A stretch of DNA of 64,000 bases from CAINVV01 sp037137375 (GCA_037137375.1 JBAXKJ010000027.1:9527-73526), one strand, 5' to 3'. Shown: positions 9,682 to 19,467, counted from the stretch's first letter. The notes: generated from the sequence alone by a model not told the origin. A program made the numbers and translations.

Positions 9682-12600
9682 TTAAAATTCAACGTTTAAA
9701 CCGAATGTAAACGAGCGTGCACGCGGATATGAACCCCAGTCAAGACCTGTTGTCGGATACTGGGCGCTTCCTTGGCTCGTATTGGTATTTACCTCAGGAT
9801 CCAATCCAGGGTACTTTGTGAAAGTCCAGGCATTATAAATACTGCCATAGAATCTGACCTTGCTGAGGCCAACTTTCTTAACCAAATCTTTCGGAATGGA
9901 GTAACCAATAGTGACATTGTTCAAACGCAGATAAGAACCATCCTGGATACCCAAGGTTGAAACAACAGGGTTTTCATGGTAAGGAAGAAAGGTTGTAGCA
10001 TTAGCGTTCAATGCGGTAAGTGCGGTTGGATCGGTTACACTGACCAGCTGTCCGGCCTGAATATCATAGATTTTGAACGAAGTGGTAAGGTAATCTAACC
10101 TGTTCTTGAACAAACCATCTTCTTTGCTGCCATAGAAAGCGGCCAGGTAGTTGGCATTGTAAATCTGGTTTCCATAGCTCCAGTTAAAGCCAAGGGAGAA
10201 ATCAAGGTCTTTATAATTCCCCTGAACGTTGAAACCTCCGGTATGTTTTGGGTTCATGTTACCGATGACATCGACATCTTTTTCGTTGATGACACCATCA
10301 TTGTTGATATCCTTGAATTTTACTACCCCGGGATAGGCAACCTGTGTTCCGGGCTTCTTGCCGGTAGTACCATAAACAGTTCCAATGATACCTGAGCCAA
10401 TGTCAGCGATACCCGTCTTCAAAGTATATACTCCGTTTGCAAAGGTGAAATCTTCGACTTTGTACCAACCATCATATTGATAACCACGGACAAGACCGAC
10501 AGGACTACCCTGTTTAAGGATATAATCACCCGTGTTGGGCTGGGTCATTGAAGATCCCCACTGTGTCTTATACAAGCCATTAACGCCTTCGGCTAATTGA
10601 TCAACATTACCCTTGTTGAAGTTGATGTTGAAATTGGCAGTCAGGTTGAAGTCTTTGGAGCGGACGATGTCGCTTCCAAGAGAGAATTCGATCCCTTTGT
10701 TGCTGGTACTTCCGATGTTGTCATAAGTAGTAGAGAAACCGCTGATAGTCGGGATTGAAGTAAGCATCAGAAGATCTTTAGTGGTATTCCAGTATACATC
10801 GATCGTTCCAAAAACTCTGTTGCGGAAGAGTCCGTAATCCAAACCAGTATTTCGGGTGATGGTAGTCTCCCATTTCAGATTAGGATTAGAAATTGTTGCA
10901 GAAGCCGGAGAATAGGAGACCTGCTGTGATTCGTTGAGTGACCATTTTGTCAGACCGTCAGATTTCCAGTTCATTTTCCACAGGTTGGCGCTGATACCAT
11001 CGTTACCGACAGAACCGTAAGAAAGTCTTAATTTCAGATTATCCAACCATTTGACACTCTTCAGGAAGGACTCTTCTTTCATCCGCCACGCGAAAGCGGC
11101 TGCAGGGAAATAACCCCATCTCTGCGTAGGAGCGAACCTGGATGAACCGTCTGCACGGAATGTCGCGGTAAGCAAATAGCGATCCATGAAAGAGTAATTA
11201 GCCCTGCCGAACAGTGAAAGCATGCGTCCTGGTGTGCCAATGCTTGAGCTGTATCCATAGTAATTTGTAGCTCCTGAGCTGGCCCGGTACTGATCCATCA
11301 TAGCAAAGGCCCTATCTGCATTGAAAGAGGCAGGATAATAGTTCCCCCACATGCTGGTGCTTTCTGATCCGGAATTGGAGACCTCCTGTCCGCCCATGAA
11401 CTGTAGCTTATTATTCTTGCCGAGTCCCTGTACTTCATAATTTAAAGTATTTACCCAGCGCAGACTCCATCCTTCGGAAGAAGCAATGGTTGCATTTCCT
11501 CCGTAAGTGACATTGCCAAGAGCATCGAAATAGTTATTGTAAACATAACCGGACCAGGTATTTGACCTGTTCCAGTAAGATCTTAAACCTAATTCAGAAC
11601 GTATCGTAAGCCCCTTTAGAGGCTGCCAGTTCAGACTGGTATTGGCATTCAGTGATCTTTCACGGGTTTCAGGAGTATAGTCCAGGGTACGGGCCACAGG
11701 ATTGTAAACATCCTGGAGACGAGTATCATATAATCCCAGTGAAGTATTCTTAGAATCATCGAGTTCACCCAAAACATCAGCTGTAGCAATTGGCCGGAAC
11801 CAGTATGCAGTAGAAAGGATGGAACCCTGACCGTTTGAAGTACTCTCATTTCCAACTCTGTCAACATTTGTATAACGAGTATCGAGCGTAAGATTGAGAT
11901 TATCACTCAGTTTCTGATCCAGTTTCAAAGACGCGTTGGTCCGTTTGTAAAATGAATTCACCTTCATTCCATCTTCACTAATATTATTGAGTGAAATAAG
12001 GAATTTTGTCTTGTCATTTCCTCCGTTGATCGTCACACTATGACTATAGGAAACCGACTGATTATAAATTTCCTTGGAATAGTCCTTTGCTGCAACATTC
12101 TTATAATGATCAATTCCTGCAGCATTGTTATAGGTCGCAGCCTTACTACCAATACCCCACAACATTTCCCAAGCATTGGAATAAGTGTCGCTGATAGCCT
12201 TGGCATAGCCCCAGTTGTAAGCGATGTAATCGTAAGCGTCCATCGTTTGAAGGTACTTGGTGGGAGTATTCAGTTTTACGTAACCATCATAGCTGATAGT
12301 CAGTTTGCCGCTTTTACCACTCTTGGTGGTGATGATGATTACACCGTTCGCACCCCTTGCACCATAAATGGCCGTTGAAGATGCATCTTTCAATACGTCA
12401 ATGCTTTCAATCTGGTTAGAAGGAATATCACTGATAGACCCTACCGGGAAACCATCAACGATAAAGAGCGGTTCGTTGCTCTGGGAGATAGATCCGCCGC
12501 CACGTACCCGGATGGATATGGAAGCATCAGGCCGACCGTCCTGAGAAACCACGTTCACACCGGGAAGCCTTCCTGATAAGGCCTGCGCCACATTTGGAAC

Positions 12601-13020
12601 CGGAATAGCCGTAAGCTGATCACCCTTGATGGATGATACTGAACCGGTTACATCGCGACGTTTTACTGTGCCGTATCCAACTGCCACGACTTCCTCAATC
12701 TGCAGTGTACTGCCCGTTAACTGAACATTTATAACCTTCTGACCATTGATCTTAACCTCTTTGGTTGTGTAACCAATAAATGAGAAGGAAAGTGTCTCTT
12801 TAGCCAAATCACCTGGAGTGATAGCATATTGACCATCCACATTAGTAATTACACCGTTTGTTGTGCCCTTCACAACAACGTTAACGCCTGGCATCGGGGT
12901 ATTCGTCTCGTCTACCACCACACCCGTAACTTTCTGGGCCATAAGCTGTGCCCCAGTGAAAATTACAAAAAGTGCTAACAGGCTCACCTTTTTAATAAAA
13001 TCTCGCTTCATTTTCATCAT
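9682..13020 (-). CDS. SusC/RagA-family TonB-dependent transporter, pectin locus
   Basis: This 1112-residue outer-membrane protein has a signal peptide (RDFIKKVSLLALFVIFTGAQ), an N-terminal carboxypeptidase-regulatory-like domain (VTGVVVDETNTPMPGVNVVV, about 30-110), the SusC motif EEVVAVGYGTVKRRDVTG, and a plug domain with FIVDGFPV and SIDVLKDASSTAIYGARGANGVIIITTK. A 22-strand barrel ends in a terminal Phe (FTFGLNVEF). It imports oligosaccharides across the outer membrane with energy from TonB. It lies 14 bases downstream of the GH105 gene and 20 upstream of susD, in the same transcription direction, so pectin fragments are the likely substrate. Confidence 0.95.
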   Translation of the reverse strand: MMKMKRDFIKKVSLLALFVIFTGAQLMAQKVTGVVVDETNTPMPGVNVVVKGTTNGVITNVDGQYAITPGDLAKETLSFSFIGYTTKEVKINGQKVINVQLTGSTLQIEEVVAVGYGTVKRRDVTGSVSSIKGDQLTAIPVPNVAQALSGRLPGVNVVSQDGRPDASISIRVRGGGSISQSNEPLFIVDGFPVGSISDIPSNQIESIDVLKDASSTAIYGARGANGVIIITTKSGKSGKLTISYDGYVKLNTPTKYLQTMDAYDYIAYNWGYAKAISDTYSNAWEMLWGIGSKAATYNNAAGIDHYKNVAAKDYSKEIYNQSVSYSHSVTINGGNDKTKFLISLNNISEDGMKVNSFYKRTNASLKLDQKLSDNLNLTLDTRYTNVDRVGNESTSNGQGSILSTAYWFRPIATADVLGELDDSKNTSLGLYDTRLQDVYNPVARTLDYTPETRERSLNANTSLNWQPLKGLTIRSELGLRSYWNRSNTWSGYVYNNYFDALGNVTYGGNATIASSEGWSLRWVNTLNYEVQGLGKNNKLQFMGGQEVSNSGSESTSMWGNYYPASFNADRAFAMMDQYRASSGATNYYGYSSSIGTPGRMLSLFGRANYSFMDRYLLTATFRADGSSRFAPTQRWGYFPAAAFAWRMKEESFLKSVKWLDNLKLRLSYGSVGNDGISANLWKMNWKSDGLTKWSLNESQQVSYSPASATISNPNLKWETTITRNTGLDYGLFRNRVFGTIDVYWNTTKDLLMLTSIPTISGFSTTYDNIGSTSNKGIEFSLGSDIVRSKDFNLTANFNINFNKGNVDQLAEGVNGLYKTQWGSSMTQPNTGDYILKQGSPVGLVRGYQYDGWYKVEDFTFANGVYTLKTGIADIGSGIIGTVYGTTGKKPGTQVAYPGVVKFKDINNDGVINEKDVDVIGNMNPKHTGGFNVQGNYKDLDFSLGFNWSYGNQIYNANYLAAFYGSKEDGLFKNRLDYLTTSFKIYDIQAGQLVSVTDPTALTALNANATTFLPYHENPVVSTLGIQDGSYLRLNNVTIGYSIPKDLVKKVGLSKVRFYGSIYNAWTFTKYPGLDPEVNTNTSQGSAQYPTTGLDWGSYPRARSFTFGLNVEF

Positions 13021-13034
13021 AGAGAATTGTTAAA

Positions 13035-14276
13035 TTATTTGATTATCAATTGTTTGTTATTGTATTCGATAGATGCCATGATAAATGGCCCCACTCCTTT
13101 CGGATCGTTGTCGCGAATGGTTTCATTGACATAATATTTAAAGGAGCCATCCCGGTAGGGATTTCCGCCTAGTCCGGCGACCGCGCAACATTTTGTAAGA
13201 CTGATCGTTCCATTACTATTTTGTTGAATTAAATTCTCAAGTATACCTTTATAGGCTTTCGCACCTGCTGCCTCGAACTCCTTGCCGATATAACCCTTCC
13301 GGGAAGCCTTCAGCAAAGCATAGGCAAACATGGAGGAACAGGTGGCTTCGAGGTAATTATCCTTCTGCGCGGCCTGATCCATTACCTGGTACCATAAGCC
13401 GGTTTTGGGATCCTGGTATTTGACAATACCGGCTGCCACCTGATTAAGAATCTTGATCAGCGTAGGTCTGCCAGCATGACCCTGTGGGAGAAAATCGAGT
13501 ACATCGACGAGCGCCATGGCGTACCAACCCTCTGCCCTTCCCCAGAAATTCGGAGAGCAACCGGTTTCCTTGTTGGCCCATTGTTGCTGTTTGCTCTCAT
13601 CCCAACCGTGGTAATTCAGTCCGGTTTGAGCATTATAGGTATGTTTATGAACCGTGACAAACTGATTGACGACATCGTCAAAAATCTTTGGTTCGTTGAA
13701 GACCTTGGCATACTGGGCGTAAAATGGAGAACCCATATAAAGGCCATCCAGCCACATTTGGTTGGGATAGCGTTGTTTATGCCAGAAACCGCCCTCCGAA
13801 GTGCGTGGTTGAGATTTCAGCTGGTTACGAAGGAAAACGAGCGCGGTCTTGTACCTGACATCGTTTGTTTTATCCCAAAGTTGGAACAGAAATTTGCCCG
13901 AGTTCATACAATCTATATTATACTCATCGGTTTTGTACCCTGAAATCGCCCCCTTTTCGTCGATTAACTTATCGGCATACAGCTTGGCATAATTCCAATA
14001 AGACTCTTGCTTTGTCAAACTCCATAACTGAAGCATAGACTGAGCAATTAGTCCCTGGGTATAATTCCAAATTGGTTTTGGGTTAAAATCGACCGTCCAG
14101 GGTTCTGGAAACTGTTTCATTTCAGATTCAGCCATCTTCACAGCCATCTCCTGCCCGATCATCGCCTTAGCCATAGAGGCTTTTAGGTCTTCGGCGGAGA
14201 TCTTCTTTTGATTCTGAGCGAATGAGCCTGAAAACAGCAAGATTAGTAAGAAAAAAATGGTTCCGTTTTTTATCAT
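13035..14276 (-). CDS. GH105 unsaturated rhamnogalacturonyl/galacturonyl hydrolase
   Basis: The product has 413 residues with a signal peptide (GTIFFLLILLFSGSFA), so it is probably periplasmic. The whole sequence reads as a family 105 (alpha/alpha)6 barrel: WNYTQGLIAQSMLQLW at about 70-86, then YNIDCMNSGKFLFQLWD, the catalytic-region motif RYPNQMWLDGLYMGSPF with the likely acid Asp at 177 (equivalent to Asp143 of YteR), and WGRAEGWYAMALVDVLDFLP. The enzyme removes the 4,5-unsaturated uronic acid left on oligosaccharides by pectate or rhamnogalacturonan lyases. It stands directly upstream of susC (14 bases) and downstream of a 34-residue membrane peptide ORF and a candidate promoter. The polymer preference (galacturonan or rhamnogalacturonan) cannot be told from sequence alone. 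Confidence 0.92.
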   Translation of the reverse strand: MIKNGTIFFLLILLFSGSFAQNQKKISAEDLKASMAKAMIGQEMAVKMAESEMKQFPEPWTVDFNPKPIWNYTQGLIAQSMLQLWSLTKQESYWNYAKLYADKLIDEKGAISGYKTDEYNIDCMNSGKFLFQLWDKTNDVRYKTALVFLRNQLKSQPRTSEGGFWHKQRYPNQMWLDGLYMGSPFYAQYAKVFNEPKIFDDVVNQFVTVHKHTYNAQTGLNYHGWDESKQQQWANKETGCSPNFWGRAEGWYAMALVDVLDFLPQGHAGRPTLIKILNQVAAGIVKYQDPKTGLWYQVMDQAAQKDNYLEATCSSMFAYALLKASRKGYIGKEFEAAGAKAYKGILENLIQQNSNGTISLTKCCAVAGLGGNPYRDGSFKYYVNETIRDNDPKGVGPFIMASIEYNNKQLIIK

Positions 14277-14321
14277 TTGTCTGCTTTATTAGTTTAGTTA
14301 TCCAACGCTAAAAATCGAAAA

Positions 14322-14426
14322 TCACAAACTGGAAATAATTAAAAAAGTAAGAATGATGGTCAGGATAACCGTCATCCCCATGATGATCCAATTCACTCTT
14401 TTAATTTTCCGGCTTATTTCCTCCAT
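14322..14426 (-). CDS. Candidate 34-residue single-pass membrane peptide leading the pectin operon
   Basis: An ATG at 14426 opens 34 codons ending in TGA. The first eleven residues are charged (MEEISRKIKRV), followed by about 22 hydrophobic residues with no charge (WIIMGMTVILTIILTFLIIS). This is a typical small single-pass membrane protein with a positive inside end. It lies 45 bases upstream of the GH105 start in the same direction, and its ATG is 24 bases downstream of a good Bacteroidota -7 box. The leader is A-rich (seven A before the ATG) with no Shine-Dalgarno site, as is usual in the phylum. No family is recognised. Chance is possible for so short a frame, but position and composition favour a real gene. 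Confidence 0.4.
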   Translation of the reverse strand: MEEISRKIKRVNWIIMGMTVILTIILTFLIISSL

Positions 14427-14450
14427 TTTTTTTCGTCGTTCAGTTAGGCG

Positions 14451-14485
14451 TAAAGTTACTACTGCACCCTTGGGGAAGGAGCAAA
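14451..14485 (-). promoter_or_regulatory. Candidate sigma-ABfr-type promoter of the pectin operon
   Basis: On the minus strand TTTG (14482-14485) is followed after exactly 23 bases by TAACTTTA (14451-14458). This matches the Bacteroidota consensus TTTG ... TAnnTTTG at 7 of 8 positions in the second box, with spacing at the upper limit. Transcription would start near 14440-14446 and read the 34-residue ORF, GH105, susC and susD. It was found by eye and not scored against background. Confidence 0.45.
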
Positions 14486-14566
14486 AAACATATCAAATGG
14501 GAGGGTCAGGCGTAACAGGAGCGGGCAAGAAATACCAAAATGCGGGTTAGATGACTCTGTTTCCCG

Positions 14567-16267
14567 TTAGAAGTTATTAAATTTCTGAGAATTGAAATTT
14601 CCTGATTTATATAAAACCCTAACAATCAAAATATTGCTGTGTATTGAGGCCAGGGAAACCTCTATTTCATTTGTGTTACACGTTTTTGTAAGAAGAAGTT
14701 GACCCGTCAAAGAATAAATCTGCACCGCTTTGATAATCTCTTTATCGGAAACCTTCAAAAATCCATTTTCTTTTCTCATCGAAAAACGCTGCTGATTTCC
14801 GGCAGGATTTATCTGAACAGAGATCCCTGTATAAATCGCATCCTTGTTCTGATTGTCTGTTATCGCGGCAACAAGGTTATTAATATAGACTTCCACGTTA
14901 GTAAATTTACTATCAATGGTGAATAATTGTCCGTCTGAAGCATTCTTTGGATCCAATGATTTTTGTATTTCCCAGGAATCCGGCATTCCGTCGTTGTCAG
15001 TATCAACCGGTGCTGCTGCCGAATTTAATACAGGCCATCCCCCAACGGCACTTTGCGTATCAATTAAGCCATTCGTACTGCCATTTCCTCCGTTAGGAAA
15101 AGTTGCGGTTCCTGTACGGACATCATGAATTACACGCCTGTCAACTGTGTCCCTTACCAGCGAAGCTCCGGCATAATCCAGGACTTTCAAATAAGCGGTC
15201 TGGGCCAAATGGCTGGTAATGTCCGATGCAGGAAAAATCTTGTCCGACCTGAGATTGCTGATCGTCACGCCCGGTGCCAGGGTAGTGAATACAGACGCAA
15301 GTGATATTCCTTGCCAGTTGTCGTTCGTCACTGCAGCACTGGAAGTCATAAAATTACCCGAGACATAAAATGTACCATAAACGCCTACTGGCTGGCTGTT
15401 GGTACCATCATCCGGATAAGGTTGCATGATCCGGGATTTGGAGGAAGAGGAGGTTGCAGGACCAGCTTTATAGTAGTTATTCACCATATTATACTTGCCA
15501 CCTTCGCCTGCATAGCTACTGTTCCCACCCCAATTATAGATGACATTATTCTGAAAATCAACATATTCCAGGTCTGGTTTATTGGTATACCTGCTTCCGC
15601 AGAAACGTGGATTACGACTGTCGTGGTCGGCCAGCAGATTGTGATGAAAGGAAGCATTCTGACCGCCCCATATTCCCCCGTAACCATGTGATCCCTTGTC
15701 ATGTACTGATATACGCAGGCTCTCGGCAAGCAGGCACCATTGCATGGTGAAATTGGAATTGTCATAAAAGGAGGAACATTCATCGGTGCTCCAGCTCATG
15801 GAACAATGGTCAATGATAATTTTTCCATGATCCCGTCCCCAGAAACAGTCGTTCTGTTGCTTGGCCTCATCACCCATTCTGAATCGCATATACCGGATAA
15901 TAACATTGGCAGCATCGACAGTCACCGAGTAATCCCTTAAACAAATGCCTTCTCCCGGAGCTGTTTGTCCGGCAATGGTCACATCCCCCTTGGTAATATT
16001 CAGATTGGATTTTAACTGGATGGTTCCGGATACCTTAAAAAGAATATTACGGGGATATGCCTGATTCACTGCATACCGCAGGGAACCGGCATTACTGTCA
16101 TCATTCAGGTTGGTCACGTAGATTACCTTCCCGCCCCGTCCACCGGTGGCATATTTCCCAAAACCTTCCGCACTGGGAAAGGCAATGGGTTGTGATTCTA
16201 CCTGTAAAATACTATAAAACAGAATTACATGGACAGCCAATACTTTATTTCCGACATTGAAAATCAT
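14567..16267 (-). CDS. PL1-family pectate lyase with C-terminal sorting-like domain
   Basis: This 566-residue secreted protein carries a PL1 right-handed beta-helix at about 28-400: FPSAEGFGKYATGGRGG at the start, GSLRYAVNQ, VTIAGQTAPGEGICLRDY, IIDHCSMSWSTDE (Ca-binding region), and RNPRFCGSRY followed by VDFQNNVIYNWGGN, where family 1 lyases place the catalytic Arg. The expected reaction is endo beta-elimination of polygalacturonate. A linker DTDNDGMPDSWEIQKSLDP is a Ca-binding thrombospondin-type-3-like motif. The last 80 residues resemble a type IX secretion sorting domain (KAVQIYSLTGQLLL), but the usual Lys-rich end is replaced by FNSQKFNNF. It is the most upstream gene of the pectin cluster, 140 bases before the 34-residue ORF and separated from it by the candidate promoter. 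Confidence 0.9.
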   Translation of the reverse strand: MIFNVGNKVLAVHVILFYSILQVESQPIAFPSAEGFGKYATGGRGGKVIYVTNLNDDSNAGSLRYAVNQAYPRNILFKVSGTIQLKSNLNITKGDVTIAGQTAPGEGICLRDYSVTVDAANVIIRYMRFRMGDEAKQQNDCFWGRDHGKIIIDHCSMSWSTDECSSFYDNSNFTMQWCLLAESLRISVHDKGSHGYGGIWGGQNASFHHNLLADHDSRNPRFCGSRYTNKPDLEYVDFQNNVIYNWGGNSSYAGEGGKYNMVNNYYKAGPATSSSSKSRIMQPYPDDGTNSQPVGVYGTFYVSGNFMTSSAAVTNDNWQGISLASVFTTLAPGVTISNLRSDKIFPASDITSHLAQTAYLKVLDYAGASLVRDTVDRRVIHDVRTGTATFPNGGNGSTNGLIDTQSAVGGWPVLNSAAAPVDTDNDGMPDSWEIQKSLDPKNASDGQLFTIDSKFTNVEVYINNLVAAITDNQNKDAIYTGISVQINPAGNQQRFSMRKENGFLKVSDKEIIKAVQIYSLTGQLLLTKTCNTNEIEVSLASIHSNILIVRVLYKSGNFNSQKFNNF

Positions 16268-16510
16268 GCTGAAAAATTATTATTTTTTTTTGACTTATTA
16301 GCAGTTTCTCTCTTCTCTTCCAATTATTAATCCATCTGATATATATTCTTTTCAATTAAAATTTCTTATCTTGTCATACCCTAACGAACTAAATCTCTGA
16401 CAATGAGATCCTGGCTAACTTTATCTTCTTGTTGATTACACATAAATAATTACCCTCAATCTGATGAGCAGTCAAAAGCTAAACATGAATACTTAAAAGT
16501 CAACCAATAT

Positions 16511-18157
16511 ATGAACCGACTTCTACTAATTTTATTGCTCTTTTCATCAACTTTATCAATTGAAGCCCAGAAATTATCTGTCGCTTCGTTTAAATCACTT
16601 CCACACGACCTGGATGCCCGGGTAAACTTTCCAATGAAAGACCAAAATGGTGATGTCTGTGCCATCATTAAAGTAGTAACCACCGAAACTGGATTTAGCT
16701 GGGATGGCGACCAGCTTGGAATCGTTAAAATTGAGAAAAAGTTAAGTGAATTTTGGCTATATGTTCCATATGGAGCAAAACGATTGACGATCCAACATGA
16801 AAAACTTGGAATGCTAAGAGATTATGCGTATCCTGAATCAATTAATAAAGCCACTGTCTATGAAATGGTGCTTATCAATGGGAAGGTTAGAACGATAGTG
16901 GAAGAAGGTCTTTTGACTATTTGGCTGGCTATTAAAAGTAATCCTGATGGAGCCGATATTTATATCAATGATGTTTTGAAAGGCATTACGCCTCTACCTA
17001 TTAAGCTTACTCCCGGAAAATATAGCTATCGCATCGAAAAATCATTATATCACAGCGTAGCCGGGATGTTGCAAATTACCGGGCTTGAAAAGGATGGAAG
17101 AAAGGATTTGCCTGTTGATTTGAAACCAGCTTTTGGCACTGTTAAAATCAGTACTCAACCAGAACAGGGTGCTACTGTATTAATCGATGATTTAGTTTCT
17201 GGGAACCTTACGCCTTTTACTGGCGAGAGAATCAAAAGCGGTCTCCATAAAATCACCGTGAAGAAAGATTTATTTCAGCCTAAAAGCATTGAAATCACTG
17301 TAAGAGATGGTGAGCTTTCAGATGAAACTATAACACTTAATCCAAATTTTGCTAATGTTACTGTCTTAGCGGAACCCAATGCTGACATCTTCATCGATGG
17401 TGTTTTTAAAGCCAAAAACCGGTTTCAAGGGCGAATTCCTGCTGGTGTTTCAACCTTTGAGGCAAAGAAAGGGAGCTATTACCCCGATAAGAAAGACAAG
17501 CAGATTGCAGCAGGTGAAGAGTTAACCATTAACCTGACTGTTCGTCCCATTTTGGGAAACATTGAGATCGTGAGCAATCCGATCGACGCAAGGATATTAC
17601 TGAACAATGAGGAGAAAGGGTCAACACCTGTTACTTTGCAAAAATTGCTGATTGGAAACTATGAACTCAAGCTCGAAAAAAAAGGGTACAAAACAATTAT
17701 CAAAACCGTTGCTATTGCTGAAGATAAAACAACTGAAGTAAACGAAAAACTTGTAAACACAAAGGCTGAAACTATCAATCCATTAACATTTGAAAAGGGT
17801 CATGTAATATCAAAATCTACATCCAATTTTTCAGCAGACTATTACAAATACAAAAAGAGAAAGACTATTTGGTTGGTTTCGACTTTAGCCAGCAGCGCCG
17901 CCGGTACTTTTTTTTATCTCCAATCAAGTAAAACCTACGATGAATATCTAACCGCGACTGATAATGCAGTTGCATTGCAGGATAAAGTTGAACTCTACAA
18001 TACGATTTATCCCGCTTGTTTTGGAGTGGCAGGGATTAGTGCAATCGCACTTGTGCTAAATTCCATCAAACAGAACAAGTCCAAGGGTCAAAAAATAAGT
18101 TTTTACACACAACCACTTCCGCATGGTGCGGGTTTTGGTCTGGCTTATAAATTTTAA
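16511..18157 (+). CDS. PEGA-repeat surface protein
   Basis: This 548-residue exported protein has a signal peptide (MNRLLLILLLFSSTLSIEA). Residues about 20-140 form a beta-rich N-terminal domain common to Bacteroidota PEGA proteins (WLYVPYGAKRLTIQHEKLG). Four consecutive PEGA-type units follow at about 145-215, 220-285, 288-350 and 353-420, seen in NPDGADIYINDVLKGITPLP, QPEQGATVLIDDLVSG, EPNADIFIDGVFKAKN and NPIDARILLNNEEKGSTPV. A hydrophobic stretch near 455-475 (IWLVSTLASSAAGTFFYL) may be a transmembrane segment. PEGA domains are small beta-sandwiches of envelope proteins with no enzymatic role. It lies 26 bases before the FISUMP lipoprotein gene in the same direction, so the two probably form an operon. 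The function is unknown. Confidence 0.85.
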   Translation: MNRLLLILLLFSSTLSIEAQKLSVASFKSLPHDLDARVNFPMKDQNGDVCAIIKVVTTETGFSWDGDQLGIVKIEKKLSEFWLYVPYGAKRLTIQHEKLGMLRDYAYPESINKATVYEMVLINGKVRTIVEEGLLTIWLAIKSNPDGADIYINDVLKGITPLPIKLTPGKYSYRIEKSLYHSVAGMLQITGLEKDGRKDLPVDLKPAFGTVKISTQPEQGATVLIDDLVSGNLTPFTGERIKSGLHKITVKKDLFQPKSIEITVRDGELSDETITLNPNFANVTVLAEPNADIFIDGVFKAKNRFQGRIPAGVSTFEAKKGSYYPDKKDKQIAAGEELTINLTVRPILGNIEIVSNPIDARILLNNEEKGSTPVTLQKLLIGNYELKLEKKGYKTIIKTVAIAEDKTTEVNEKLVNTKAETINPLTFEKGHVISKSTSNFSADYYKYKKRKTIWLVSTLASSAAGTFFYLQSSKTYDEYLTATDNAVALQDKVELYNTIYPACFGVAGISAIALVLNSIKQNKSKGQKISFYTQPLPHGAGFGLAYKF

Positions 18158-18183
18158 TTTGAACTTTTTAAAACGTAAATCAG

Positions 18184-19467
18184 ATGAAAATCAACCACCT
18201 ATACATCATATTAATCTTAGCAATGCTATCTTCATGCCAGAAACCAGAGTGGAACAACCCTTTTGGCAGAGATTGTCCAAAAGATATCTGGACACCGACC
18301 AATTTTCAAGCTGTACAGGAAGGAACTACCGTAAAACTTACCTGGAGCCAACCAATCAACAATATTTCCGGGTTCAAGTTAACGAAGAAGATCGACACAA
18401 GCTCTTCGACAGATCTGCCAGGACAGGCCCAAGGAGTGACACAACTGGTGGATGCGACCTTAGAAGGAGGCAAACTGCATATTTACACCCTGGTTGCCTA
18501 TGCTGGCAATAACCTAAGCAACATTCTTACAGCGACCGTTACACCAAAATTAGCAGCCGAGATTACCACGACAGCCGTAAGTGCAATTACATCAACATCC
18601 CTGACCTCGGGAGGCACTATTGTAACCGACGGAGGAGCAGCCATTACTGCTCGGGGCGTTTGCTGGAACACCATTGCCAATCCGACAATAGTCAACAATA
18701 AAACCACTGATGGTACAGGAACGGGAACTTTCACTAGTTCAATTACCGGATTAACACCCGGAGTAACCTATTATATCCGCGCATATGCCACTAACAACAT
18801 CGGCACCGCCTATGGTAATCAAATAACAATAGCAACACAAATTAATGCAATAATATTTAATTCAAATTTATCCTATGGATCCGTGATTGATATTGAAAGC
18901 AATATATACAAAACCATTCAAATTGGCAGTCAACTCTGGATGGCGGAGAACTTGAAAACAACCAAATACAATGACGGAATTGCAATCCCCTTGGTTACCG
19001 ATAATGTTGCTTGGAACCATCTTTCAAAACCTGGATATTGTTGGTACAACAACGATGCAAATAATAAAAACACCTATGGAAGTCTATACAATTGGTATAC
19101 AGTTGCTACCGAGAAACTCTGCCCCACAGGCTGGCATGTGCCAAGTAGTGGTGAATTTAGTGCATTAGAGATTTATTTGAATGGGAAAAGTGTTTTACAT
19201 GGCACATTGAAAGAAACTACAACCAGACATTGGCTAAACTCCAATTCGGGCGCAACTAATGAATTTGGATTTACGGCTCTACCTGGAGGCGAACGAATTT
19301 TTGATGGAACTTTTTCTGAAATTGGTCACTATGGCAAATGGTGGACTTATTCAGGAATCAATTCGATAAATGTCTGGTACTTTTATTTGAGCTCAGATTC
19401 TAGTGGATCAGGCATCGAATATACATCACAAGAATATGGATATTCTGTGCGCTGTTTGAAGGATTAG
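18184..19467 (+). CDS. FISUMP-domain lipoprotein with fibronectin-like modules
   Basis: The product has 427 residues. The lipobox in AMLSSCQ puts the lipidated Cys at 18. Residues about 35-115 look like a fibronectin III domain (TPTNFQAVQEGTTVKLTW), and about 118-215 like an Ig-type repeat (GGAAITARGVCWNT, TGLTPGVTYYIRAYATNNIG). Residues about 230-427 carry the Fibrobacter succinogenes major paralogous domain: IGSQLWMAENLKTTKYNDG, SLYNWYTVATEKLCPTGWHVPSSGEF, FTALPGGER and GYSVRCLKD at the end. This domain has a C-type-lectin-like look and occurs in cell-surface proteins. No catalytic activity is known. It is paired with the PEGA gene upstream. The related DUF1566 module appears again at the C-terminus of the PL8-like lyase at 53-55.7 kb. 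Confidence 0.87.
   Translation: MKINHLYIILILAMLSSCQKPEWNNPFGRDCPKDIWTPTNFQAVQEGTTVKLTWSQPINNISGFKLTKKIDTSSSTDLPGQAQGVTQLVDATLEGGKLHIYTLVAYAGNNLSNILTATVTPKLAAEITTTAVSAITSTSLTSGGTIVTDGGAAITARGVCWNTIANPTIVNNKTTDGTGTGTFTSSITGLTPGVTYYIRAYATNNIGTAYGNQITIATQINAIIFNSNLSYGSVIDIESNIYKTIQIGSQLWMAENLKTTKYNDGIAIPLVTDNVAWNHLSKPGYCWYNNDANNKNTYGSLYNWYTVATEKLCPTGWHVPSSGEFSALEIYLNGKSVLHGTLKETTTRHWLNSNSGATNEFGFTALPGGERIFDGTFSEIGHYGKWWTYSGINSINVWYFYLSSDSSGSGIEYTSQEYGYSVRCLKD

Noticed and set aside
14353..14550. Plus-strand frame of 65 codons between the PL1 and GH105 genes
   Set aside because: It is antisense to the promoter and 34-residue ORF on the minus strand, has a Ser/Arg-rich tail and no signal or domain.
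16268..16510. Possible promoter TAACTTTA at 16416-16423 for the PEGA gene
   Set aside because: The -7 box fits, but no TTTG lies at the 19-23 base distance, so it was not listed as a promoter.
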